Shown here piece after piece: positions 57,112-64,000 of a DNA stretch of 64,000 nt. Positions within the stretch are counted from its first letter, which is position 1, and every line of letters starts with the position of its first letter. Source of the stretch: Lujinxingiaceae bacterium. GTDB taxonomy: Bacteria > Myxococcota_A > Bradymonadia > Bradymonadales > Bradymonadaceae. Location: the NCBI GenBank assembly GCA_013697635.1, contig JACCWM010000211.1, forward strand, positions 1 to 64,000, read 5' to 3'. A program made the translations under genes and the position numbers. A model generated the notes under the pieces. That model did no database searches. It was given only the letters and a program-made list of their open reading frames with translations, and was not told the origin of the DNA.

Positions 57112-59442
57112 CTACAGCCGGCCCCAGCGCCGGCGCAGCGACCACTCGACAGCGAGCAGACCCACGAGCACGGCGAAGATCAGGAAGGAATCCCACAGTT
57201 GGATGACGCGCCGGTGGTTGACCTGCACATAGCGCGGGGGATTGAAGGCCAGCGAGGCGTTGCTAAAGCTCGGCAATACGGCGTGGTGGCCCTCGGTTGC
57301 CGCAGCCATGGCGGCGAGCAGCTCGTTTCTGGGAATGATGTCGCGAAATTGATCGACGGCCGGCACCGAGAGGAAAATCTCCTCGTCGCTCAACGTTCCC
57401 GAGGCCGTCTTGGCCTCGACTTGCACCTCGTAGATGCCTGATTTGGCCACCGGATAATTCAGGGCAAAATGGCCGGCGTGATCGGTGGTGAACTCGATCG
57501 TCTCGACGAGCTCGGCGCCGCCGCCATCTTTGCCCTGTTGCTCGAGGCTGCGATAGAGGATGCGCACCGTGCCTTTGGCGTCGCGCGCTGGCGTATAGTC
57601 GGGCGCGAAGACCCGCACAGTCGCCTCGAGGCGCGTGCCCGGCGGGTAGATGTCCTCGGGCACCTCGAGGCGAACCAACTTGAGCTCGGGGTCGCGAATC
57701 AGCCAGCGCATGGCGTTGTTCCAAAACATCTGGTACTCGCGCGCCGTGCCACCCTGGCCGGCGTTGGAGAACGCCCATCGCCAGGTCGAGTCGACCGTCA
57801 GGGCCATGGCGCGGCCCTTGCCTTGCTCGGCGACGGTGATCACGGGCATCGCCTCGGCGCCGTTTCGAAGCCTGGGGTGGGTGGCGAGCACGGTGGCACC
57901 TTCGGTTGGCCCGAGCACGATGTTCGTGCCGCGCATCGCCGGCAGCTCACCCCAGATCTCCTGGTTGGCGCTCGGATCGAAGGCCAACTGCGTGATCGGA
58001 TGGCGGTGGCCGGCGGCGGTGAGTTTGGGGTTGAACGCGGCCGTGTCGATCAAGTTCTGGCGCGGGCCCGAGGCCGGCAGCTTGACCGGCAAGATCCCCT
58101 CGACCGGTGTTCTGGCGTAGCCGCCGCTGGCAAAGGAGAGGTCACCGCCGACCATGGCAAAACCGCCGCCTTCGTTGACGAAGTCCGCGATCGAGCTCAG
58201 GTACTGGCCCATCTGATATGGGCCGAAGTTGAAGTTTTGAAAGATCACCAGATCGAAGCTGCCCAGCTCGTCACGAAACAGCTCGTCGGTGGGAAAGGGG
58301 ATCAGGCTCATCTCGTGGGGCGCGACGACCTGCGGATTGGCGTTGGTGCGCAAAATGAAGAAGCTGACGAGATCGACGTTGGGGTTGCGTTTGAGCATCT
58401 GGCGCAGATAGCGCTGGTCCCAGCTCGGGCGTCCGACGACCTGGAGCACGCGCACCTTGTCGCGGATGACCTTGAGCACAAAGTGCTGCGTGTTGTTCTC
58501 GTAGAGTGCCTCGCCGGCGAACTCGGGCACCTGGACGGTGTAGATTTCTTTTCCGATGCGCTTGGGCACGAACTCGAATTTCACCATGTGGCGCGTCGTT
58601 CCGGGTCGAAGTTGCACGGTGCGCGTTTGCAGCAGCTCGCTGTCGCGGCGAAGCGAGACGGGAAAGCTCGTCTGATCCATGCCGATGGCCTGGATCTCGA
58701 CGTCGACGCTTATCGAGTTGTGAACGAAGGCAAAGTCGTCATGCAAGACGCGCGCAATTGCCACGTCGCGAAGGCCTTCGGCGCTTGCGGCGGCCAGCGT
58801 GTTGATCGGCGCGCCCAGGCGGCGCAAGCTCGCCAGCGTCACGTCGTCCAAAGGCTCGCCGCGGCGAACGCGCCGCCCGATCGCGCCGGTGTCGATGCCG
58901 TCACTGAGCACGACGACGCCGCCCAGATCGCTGCCCTCGAAATGCTCGCCGACGGCCTCGAGCGCGCCGGTCAGGTCGGCGCGATCGGCCCCCGGCTCCA
59001 GTCCGCTCAGTGCAGCGAGCGACGCGCTCTGCAGGCCGTCGCCATAGGAGAAGAGCGTAAAATGGTGGTCGTCGTTGTCGTTCTCGAGCAGGGGCTTGAG
59101 CTGGGCCAGCGCCTCGACCACGCGCCCATAGCGCGTATCGCCCTGATCGTTGACCTTGAGCGTCATCGAGCGGCTGGTGTCGACGAGCACCGCGACGTGG
59201 TTTTTGACCTTGGAGACGTGCTTCAAGTCGATCGCCGGCTCGAGCAGCAAGAGCACGGCCAGCCCGTAGACGGCCGTGCGAAGCCCGACCAATGTCCAGC
59301 GACGATAGGCCTTGAGTGTGCGCAGATCGTAGGCGCTCACGGCCAGCACGAGCAGACCCATGATGACGAGCAGAGCGATCCAGCGCGGGCTGAAGTCGCC
59401 CAGCCAGAGCAAATCGCGTGTGTTGTAGTCGTTAAAATTCAT
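57112..59442 (-). CDS. membrane protein with vWA and glutamine-amidotransferase-like domains
   Basis: This 776-residue protein has two N-terminal spans (IALLVIMGLLVLAVSAYDL and RTAVYGLAVLLLLEPAI), a vWA domain with MIDAS start VLVDTSRSM (about residue 85), and a central amidotransferase-like region (VRVLQVVGRPSWDQRYLRQ, VNEGGGFAMVGGDLSFASGGY) without an evident catalytic Cys. A Big/Ig-like C-part follows, then a final span (FLIFAVLVGLLAVEWSLRRRW). Such proteins lie in MoxR/DUF58 clusters in many bacteria; here only a DUF4159 gene sits beside it, ending 28 bases upstream. The function is unknown. Confidence 0.8.
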   Translation of the reverse strand: MNFNDYNTRDLLWLGDFSPRWIALLVIMGLLVLAVSAYDLRTLKAYRRWTLVGLRTAVYGLAVLLLLEPAIDLKHVSKVKNHVAVLVDTSRSMTLKVNDQGDTRYGRVVEALAQLKPLLENDNDDHHFTLFSYGDGLQSASLAALSGLEPGADRADLTGALEAVGEHFEGSDLGGVVVLSDGIDTGAIGRRVRRGEPLDDVTLASLRRLGAPINTLAAASAEGLRDVAIARVLHDDFAFVHNSISVDVEIQAIGMDQTSFPVSLRRDSELLQTRTVQLRPGTTRHMVKFEFVPKRIGKEIYTVQVPEFAGEALYENNTQHFVLKVIRDKVRVLQVVGRPSWDQRYLRQMLKRNPNVDLVSFFILRTNANPQVVAPHEMSLIPFPTDELFRDELGSFDLVIFQNFNFGPYQMGQYLSSIADFVNEGGGFAMVGGDLSFASGGYARTPVEGILPVKLPASGPRQNLIDTAAFNPKLTAAGHRHPITQLAFDPSANQEIWGELPAMRGTNIVLGPTEGATVLATHPRLRNGAEAMPVITVAEQGKGRAMALTVDSTWRWAFSNAGQGGTAREYQMFWNNAMRWLIRDPELKLVRLEVPEDIYPPGTRLEATVRVFAPDYTPARDAKGTVRILYRSLEQQGKDGGGAELVETIEFTTDHAGHFALNYPVAKSGIYEVQVEAKTASGTLSDEEIFLSVPAVDQFRDIIPRNELLAAMAAATEGHHAVLPSFSNASLAFNPPRYVQVNHRRVIQLWDSFLIFAVLVGLLAVEWSLRRRWGRL

Positions 59443-59470
59443 GCATGCCGTCGCAGGCTGGTCGAGCTTA

Positions 59471-60241
59471 TCAATCCACTCTCCAGCGGCGTCGCTTCAA
59501 GATAAAGGGGATGTGCACCTGGTCGGCCTTGTAGTTCACCGTCAGAGCGTACATCACCAGGTTGATCCCGAAGCGGTAGGCCAACTCGCGTTGGCGATCG
59601 CCGCCGGGCGTAACGCTGAACTCCCAGTTGCCAAAGTTGTCGCGCGCCAGCGCACCGAGCAGATCGTTGTGACTGACGACCGCCAGCAGCCGGTCCTCGT
59701 CGAAGATGCCCTGCACGGTCGGTGAGACGGCCAGCCGGCCCATGGGCTGCTCGATCAAGTAGAAGGACTTGAAGACGACGTGGTCGCGCGGCACCACCGC
59801 AAGCTTTCGCCTGGGAAAGATGCGCGCGATCTCGCGCTCGACACTTTTAGCGAAGGGCCCGTCGATGACGCCCTCGGCCGAGTCGATAAACAAGAAGCCG
59901 CCGGCCTGGGTGAAGGCGCGAAGTTGGTCGACGAGCGCCTGGGAAAAGGGCTCAAAGCCGCGGTCTCCGGCCAGCACCAAGAAAGGGGTGTCGAAGAGCT
60001 CGGCCGAGTTGGCGCTGACCGCCCGCGGGTCCGGGCGCACCTCGATGCTCGTGCGCTTTTCCACCTCGAGCAGGAGCCGGCGCAGGGCCGAGGGCCGAGG
60101 ATTCCAACCCGGCGTGCCATAGTTGAGCAAAGCGATCGCAAAGCGGTCCGACTCGCCCATGGCAAGCAGCGGGCCGGGGGCCGCAGCGAGCGCGCCCAGC
60201 GCCGCGCTGGCGAGCAGAAATTGGCGTCGATTCATGAGCAT
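59471..60241 (-). CDS. Tat-exported DUF4159 protein
   Basis: The 256-residue protein begins MLMNRRQFLLASAALGALAAAPG, a twin-arginine signal (RRQFLLA). The mature part matches DUF4159: FAIALLNYGTPGWNPRPSALRRLLLEVEKRTSIEV, FLVLAGDRGFEPFSQALVDQLRAFTQAGGFLFIDSAEG, IYQPMGRL-like YLIEQPMGRLAV, and FGINLVMYALTVNYKADQVHIPFI. It is a periplasmic protein acting with the vWA/amidotransferase-like neighbour 28 bases downstream. ATG 60241 and ATG 60235 are both possible. Confidence 0.85.
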   Translation of the reverse strand: MLMNRRQFLLASAALGALAAAPGPLLAMGESDRFAIALLNYGTPGWNPRPSALRRLLLEVEKRTSIEVRPDPRAVSANSAELFDTPFLVLAGDRGFEPFSQALVDQLRAFTQAGGFLFIDSAEGVIDGPFAKSVEREIARIFPRRKLAVVPRDHVVFKSFYLIEQPMGRLAVSPTVQGIFDEDRLLAVVSHNDLLGALARDNFGNWEFSVTPGGDRQRELAYRFGINLVMYALTVNYKADQVHIPFILKRRRWRVD

Positions 60242-60552
60242 TCCAACAAGGACGTCTGAGCGGATTCAAACAGCAGGCGCGTGGCCCGATACGGCAAGGA
60301 AACATCGTGCGCCGGCCGCTACATTCCAGCCCAATAGCCAAAACAGCGGGTTTGAGTGTATGCCTGGGCCCACCCGAAGGGAAGGGCAGGTGGCGCGCCA
60401 GCGTCGATTGGGGGCCTTTGACCGCACATTTGATCGCCTGGCCAGTTGAAGAACCGGCGCCGATTCGGTACTTTCCAAGCGATCGATGAAATCAATGAAA
60501 TCCCCTCTGCGGTTGTAAAGCCGAGGACTTAGCACACTTACAGGAGAAAATC
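60242..60552. other. 311-base divergent intergenic region
   Basis: No gene or strong hairpin is seen between the DUF4159 gene and the Bax-inhibitor gene. A minus-strand frame of 89 codons lacks any family resemblance. The promoters of both genes must lie here; an AT-rich stretch at about 60475-60530 is the likely site for the rightward one. Confidence 0.5.
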
Positions 60553-61311
60553 ATGTCGGATCGCGGATACGATGGTCATAACCAACAAGGCGGCGACTGG
60601 GGGCCCGGCGTACATGCCGGCGCCGCGGCACGCGCCACGGCTGCCGACGCCCAGATCGATGCGCGCCTTGGCTTCATTCGACGCACTTACGCCCATCTGG
60701 CCGGCGCGATCGCCTTGTTCGTCGTCTTGACCACCGTGCTGGTGAACTCACCGGTGGCCGAGTTGATGGTCAACTTGATGACCGCATCGAGCATGTCCTG
60801 GCTGGTCGTCTTGGCCTTGTTCATCGGCTCGGGCTGGGTGGCCGATTGGTGGGCCCACAACATGGAGTCGACGCCTTTGCAGTATCTGGGCCTTGCGCTG
60901 GGCGTGGTCAGCTACTCGATCGTCTTTATCCCGATGCTCTTCATTGCCGCCCACTACTCCTCACCCGAGGTGATCCCCAACGCCGCGATCACGACCTTGG
61001 CCGTGTTCAGCGTGCTCACCGGCTTTGTATTTGTCACCAAACGCGACTTCTCGATGCTTCGAACCGGCCTGGTCGTCTTCAGCGCCCTGGCCTTTGGCGC
61101 GATCATCGCCGGCATGCTCTTTGGCTTCACCCTCGGCCTGGGCTTCTCGATCATCATGGTCGGACTCGCTGCCGGCTACGTCGTCTACTACACCTCTAAC
61201 GTGCTCCATCACTACCGCACCGACCAGCACGTCGCCGCCGCACTCGCGCTGTTCTCGGCGATCGCGCTGATGTTCTGGTACATCCTGCGCATCTTCATGT
61301 CGCGCAACTGA
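60553..61311 (+). CDS. Bax inhibitor-1/YccA family membrane protein
   Basis: This 252-residue protein has a polar start (about 1-45), RLGFIRRTYAHLAGAIALFVVLT as first span, and seven hydrophobic segments. The family segments are present: AAGYVVYYTSNVLHHYRTDQHVAAALALFSAIALMFWYILRI at the end, with the conserved Asp in TDQH used for pH-dependent Ca2+ leak in related proteins. AGGAG is placed correctly before ATG 60553. A terminator follows. Confidence 0.93.
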   Translation: MSDRGYDGHNQQGGDWGPGVHAGAAARATAADAQIDARLGFIRRTYAHLAGAIALFVVLTTVLVNSPVAELMVNLMTASSMSWLVVLALFIGSGWVADWWAHNMESTPLQYLGLALGVVSYSIVFIPMLFIAAHYSSPEVIPNAAITTLAVFSVLTGFVFVTKRDFSMLRTGLVVFSALAFGAIIAGMLFGFTLGLGFSIIMVGLAAGYVVYYTSNVLHHYRTDQHVAAALALFSAIALMFWYILRIFMSRN

Positions 61312-61338
61312 GATCCAAGATTCAAGCCGAAGCAAAAA

Positions 61339-61365
61339 TGGCGAGCCGAGAGGCTCGCCACTTTT
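61339..61365 (+). terminator. intrinsic terminator after the Bax-inhibitor gene
   Basis: TGGCGAGCC, loop GAGA, GGCTCGCCA, then CTTTT: a perfect 9-pair stem with a short T-run, 27 bases after the stop. Confidence 0.85.
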
Positions 61366-61395
61366 GTGTAATGGGCAGACTCGTGGGCGGGCAGC

Positions 61396-61437
61396 CGAGG
61401 TTGGCCCCTCAGGGGAGCCGACCCTCTGGCAACCTCG
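61396..61437. repeat. intergenic palindrome, copy D of a dispersed family
   Basis: The core GGTTGGCCCCTCAGGGG then AGCCGACC is close to copy A. It is enclosed by outer arms CGAGGTTG (61396-61403) and CAACCTCG (61430-61437), a second perfect 8-base inverted repeat. It lies between the Bax-inhibitor terminator and the 3' end of the convergent helicase gene. Confidence 0.6.
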
Positions 61438-61449
61438 TGGGTGAGACGT

Positions 61450-63495
61450 CTAGTCGAAGAGCATCGAGCGCAGGGCAGCGAGGTATTTGGTGTTTTGTTC
61501 GTCGCGCTTCTCGGCCAGGGCGCGGCTCTGGTGGGCGTCGTTGACCTCGAGCATGTTGGCGGGGATCTCTTTGAGGAAGCGGCTGGGCTCGCGTCTCTCT
61601 TTTTTGTCGTAACGGCTGCGCTCGGCGGCGGTGGTGATCACCAGGTGCTCCTGGGCGCGGGTGATGCCGACGTAGGCCAGCCGGCGCTCCTCGCAGATGC
61701 CGTCGCGGTCGTGGAGGCTGCGCGCGTGGGGCAAGAAACCTTCTTCGACGCCGACGAGAAAGACTACGGGGAACTCCAGGCCCTTGGAGGAGTGCAGGGT
61801 CATCATGCGAACGCCCTCGCCGGCCGAGGGGTCCTCGCCGGCCGAGGCGCGGTCCAAAGAGATGCGGTTTAGGAAGCGCTCGAGCGAGCCGCCCTGGCTC
61901 TCTTGAAAGAAGGCCAGGCTGGAGAGGATCTCCTCCATGTTTTCGATGCGACGGCGAGCGATCTTGGGGTTTTTGTCAGTGCTTAAGATGTGGTCGACCA
62001 TGTGGGTGCGCTTCAAGAGGGCGCGGCCGATCTCGGCCAGCGCGCTCTGGTCGTTCTCGGCCTTGGCGAAGCGCTCACGAAAAGTGAGGATGATGTCGAC
62101 CAGATCGGCCAGGTGGGTGGCGGCCCCGTGGCCGATGCCGTGCACGCTCGCGGGATCTTTGGCAACGTGGGCCAGGGCGTCGAAGAAGCCGAGCTTCTCG
62201 GCTGCTGCAAAGTCGCTGATGCGCTCGAGCAGGGTGGGGCCGATGCCGCGCGGGGGCACGTTGACGATGCGGCGAAGGTTGAGCTCGTCGTTGGGGTTGA
62301 CGCAAATCTTGAGGTAGCCGACGAAGTCTTTGACCTCCTTGCGGTCAAAAAACTCCGTGGAGCCGATCACCGTGTAGGGGATCTTGAACGAACGAAGCGC
62401 TTCTTCGAAGAGGCGAGCCTGAGGGTTGACGCGGTAGAGAATGGCAAAGTCGTGGTAGGTGAGCTGCAGATCGAACTTGATGCGCTCGATCTCGGCGGCC
62501 ACGTACTCGGCCTCCTCGCGCTCGTTGGCGCAGTTGACCCATTTGAGCTTTTCGCCCTGGCCCTTGGCGCTCCAGAGCTGCTTCTCTTTTCGCACCTTGT
62601 TGTGGGCGATGAGCACGTTGGCGGCGGTCAGGATGTTGTTCGTCGAGCGGTAGTTCTGCTCGAGCTTGACCACGCGCGTGCCCTTGAACTTGTGCTCGAA
62701 CTCCAGAATGTTCTCGGCCACGGCGCCGCGAAAGCCGTAGATGCTCTGGTCGTCGTCGCCCACGACCACGATGTTCTGGTGATCTTTGACGATCTCCTCC
62801 AAAAACATGAGCTGGGTCTGGTTGGTGTCCTGGTACTCGTCGACCATGACGTATTGAAACTTCTGGGCGTACTTTTTGCGCACCTCTTCGCTCTCGCGAA
62901 AGACGGCCACGGGCAAACAGATCAGATCGTCGAAGTCGACGGCGTTGAGGCCACGAAGCGCGCGCTGATACTGGGTGAAGACGCGCTGGGCAAAGGGCAT
63001 CAGCGCGTCGAACTGCAGCTCGGGCACGCTCGCTGGATCGGCCAGAGCCATTTTCGCCAGGCTGATGATCGCCAGGATGCGCTTGGGGTCGACGACCTTG
63101 GGATCGAGCTTGAGCTCCTTCATCGCCTCTTTGACGACGTTGACCTGGTCGCCGGCGTCGAGAATGGTGAAGGGTTTTTTGTAGCCAAGCACGCCAATAT
63201 CACGGCGCAAGATGTCCGCGCCCAGGCTGTGAAAGGTCGACAAGTAGAGTTGCTCGGCGACTTTGGGGCCGACGAGCTTGGCCACGCGCTCGTGCATCTC
63301 GCGGGCGGCCTTGTTCGTAAAGCTCATCGCCAGAATATGGCCCGGCGCGATGCCTTGCTCGAGCAAATAGCCGATGCGCTGGGTGATCACGCGCGTCTTG
63401 CCGCTGCCGGCGCCGGCCAGGATCAAGAGCGGCCCGGCGATGTGCTTGACGGCGTCGCGCTGCTGAGGGTTGAGCAGATGAAGTTGCAGATCCAT
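61450..63495 (-). CDS. UvrD/Rep-family ATP-dependent DNA helicase
   Basis: This 681-residue superfamily-1A helicase has motif I AGAGSGKTRVITQRI, motif Ia TFTNKAAREM-like SFTNKAAREMHERV, motif II FQYVMVDEYQDTNQTQ, motif III VVGDDDQSIYGFRGA, motif IV LEQNYRSTNNIL, motif V MTLHSSKGLEFPVVFLVG, and motif VI LAYVGITRAQEHLVI. The length is nearer Rep than UvrD, and the C-terminal extension typical of PcrA/UvrD is short. It unwinds DNA 3' to 5' in repair or replication restart. Start ATG 63495. Confidence 0.93.
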   Translation of the reverse strand: MDLQLHLLNPQQRDAVKHIAGPLLILAGAGSGKTRVITQRIGYLLEQGIAPGHILAMSFTNKAAREMHERVAKLVGPKVAEQLYLSTFHSLGADILRRDIGVLGYKKPFTILDAGDQVNVVKEAMKELKLDPKVVDPKRILAIISLAKMALADPASVPELQFDALMPFAQRVFTQYQRALRGLNAVDFDDLICLPVAVFRESEEVRKKYAQKFQYVMVDEYQDTNQTQLMFLEEIVKDHQNIVVVGDDDQSIYGFRGAVAENILEFEHKFKGTRVVKLEQNYRSTNNILTAANVLIAHNKVRKEKQLWSAKGQGEKLKWVNCANEREEAEYVAAEIERIKFDLQLTYHDFAILYRVNPQARLFEEALRSFKIPYTVIGSTEFFDRKEVKDFVGYLKICVNPNDELNLRRIVNVPPRGIGPTLLERISDFAAAEKLGFFDALAHVAKDPASVHGIGHGAATHLADLVDIILTFRERFAKAENDQSALAEIGRALLKRTHMVDHILSTDKNPKIARRRIENMEEILSSLAFFQESQGGSLERFLNRISLDRASAGEDPSAGEGVRMMTLHSSKGLEFPVVFLVGVEEGFLPHARSLHDRDGICEERRLAYVGITRAQEHLVITTAAERSRYDKKERREPSRFLKEIPANMLEVNDAHQSRALAEKRDEQNTKYLAALRSMLFD

Positions 63496-63620
63496 GGATA
63501 TGGCTGGGTGTTGGGGGCAGATAAGACGAGCGGGTTGGGTCCGGCGGTCAGTATCTCACGCATGGCGTGGGCGGCGTCAAATGGAACCTGACGCCGGCTT
63601 CGCCAAGTTGAACTAACTCC

Positions 63621-63649
63621 TTGAGTTCCCGCGCTCATTTATCTATGAC
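63621..63649 (+). promoter_or_regulatory. candidate promoter for the right-end lipoprotein
   Basis: TTGAGT (63621-63626) and TATGAC (63644-63649) are 17 bases apart, about 70 bases before ATG 63722. Confidence 0.4.
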
Positions 63650-63653
63650 TAGC

Positions 63654-63683
63654 CCCGATTGGAGCATGAATAAGTCAATCGGG
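63654..63683. promoter_or_regulatory. 8-base inverted repeat at the expected transcription start (possible operator)
   Basis: CCCGATTG (63654-63661) and CAATCGGG (63676-63683) are exact complements around 14 bases. They begin 5 bases after the candidate -10 box, a position where a repressor would block transcription. Confidence 0.35.
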
Positions 63684-63721
63684 CCGTCGACGAGGTCGCC
63701 CACAATCAGGAGTTAAGAGTG

Positions 63722-64000
63722 ATGTCGCGAGTTGTAGAAGGTAGCCCTCGGGCGATTTGGACGGCGCTTGTGTTGGTGCTGGCGTTGGGTGTCGTGGCCT
63801 GTGGTGAAGACGAACGTCAGAGCAGAACGCCGAACAATCAGGCGAACAACACCAACAACTCCAACAACTCCAACAACAGCGAGCCGCAGTGCGTGGTCGG
63901 TGACGACGATGGCTGCGACGACGGCCTGGTTTGTAGCAGTGACGCGCTTTGTGTGGCGCCCAACGCGTGTGAAGACCACGGCGACTGCGACTCACCGCCG
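63722..64000 (+). CDS. Asn/Ser-rich, Cys-rich lipoprotein, N-terminal part (runs off right edge)
   Basis: ATG 63722 follows CAGGAG. The signal has a long hydrophobic core (WTALVLVLALGVVAC) with the lipobox GVVAC. A linker rich in Asn, Thr and Ser (NNQANNTNNSNNSNN) precedes the Cys-rich segment CVVGDDDGCDDGLVC. The frame is open at the window end. The build is the same as in the lipoprotein at 35904. Its C-terminus and function are not visible here. Confidence 0.75.
   Translation, partial: MSRVVEGSPRAIWTALVLVLALGVVACGEDERQSRTPNNQANNTNNSNNSNNSEPQCVVGDDDGCDDGLVCSSDALCVAPNACEDHGDCDSPP

Noticed and set aside
57469-59505. 678-codon plus-strand frame opposite the vWA protein
   Set aside because: Antisense shadow rich in Ala/Asp/His/Arg with no signal or domain; the minus strand has MIDAS and membrane segments.
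60266-60535. 89-codon minus-strand frame in the gap before the Bax-inhibitor gene
   Set aside because: No ribosome site, no family resemblance, and it covers the expected promoter of the neighbouring gene.
61990-63591. 533-codon plus-strand frame opposite the helicase
   Set aside because: Shadow of a helicase with all superfamily-1 motifs.

Overview
The window is high-GC Gram-negative DNA. It has outer-membrane lipid (Mla) parts, an O-antigen-ligase-like protein, a TonB-like protein and many lipobox lipoproteins. Several lipoproteins carry Asn/Thr/Ser-rich linkers (NNTNNSNN style) followed by Cys-rich modules. Together with ASH/PKD-type lipoproteins, a vWA/amidotransferase-like membrane protein and a DUF4159 protein, this points to the Myxococcota/Bradymonadales part of the old Deltaproteobacteria. 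That placement is inference from gene style; there is no rRNA gene in the window.

Left end (1-4.7 kb): two Cys-rich lipoproteins, a TonB-like protein with a very acidic spacer, a cytochrome P450 with an atypical haem loop, and a TraB/PrgY-family membrane protein. From 4.9 to 12.0 kb lies a compact histidine operon, hisG-hisC::HAD-hisB-hisH-hisF-hisA::hisI::hisE-hisD. It covers every step of the pathway if the HAD phosphatase domain fused to HisC is the histidinol-phosphatase. Two fusions stand out: HisC-HAD, and HisA-HisI-HisE immediately followed by HisD, an order and sequence style that resembles fungal HIS4.

From 12 to 20 kb, mostly on the minus strand: two palindromic intergenic elements, mgtE, an HDAC-family deacetylase, a heterodimeric ABC exporter with one degenerate ATP site, and a signal-peptidase-like membrane protein that appears to lack both catalytic residues. 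From 20 to 26.5 kb: an O-antigen-ligase/TPR protein and an envelope operon (lytic transglycosylase, pgsA, a putative outer-membrane protein, mlaF, mlaD). From 26.5 to 32.3 kb: a lipoprotein, a 5'-truncated fatty-acid desaturase remnant and a divergent copper-resistance pair (multicopper oxidase and CPH-type P1B ATPase) with small membrane proteins.

From 32.4 to 41.6 kb, mainly plus strand: a DUF2071 protein, a secreted protein, an ADP-ribosylglycohydrolase overlapping a propeller-like lipoprotein, and three more large or Cys-rich lipoproteins. From 41.7 to 52 kb: uspA-sulP, a PMT/ArnT-like glycosyltransferase, citrate synthase with a clear terminator, and a galT-glgA-carboxyltransferase run. 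From 52 to 64 kb: a small coiled-coil protein, an AT-hook/winged-helix-like protein, a DUF72 protein, a 1148-residue receptor-like protein with a FAM20-like kinase fold, a vWA/GATase-like protein with a DUF4159 protein, a Bax-inhibitor-1 protein, a UvrD/Rep helicase, and the start of another Asn-rich Cys-rich lipoprotein.

I found no tRNA, rRNA, CRISPR array, intact insertion sequence or phage genes. The most interesting signals are the two histidine-biosynthesis fusions, the signal-peptidase pseudoenzyme, the FAM20-like kinase protein, the P450, and a family of four intergenic palindromes sharing a CCCTCAGGG-type centre.
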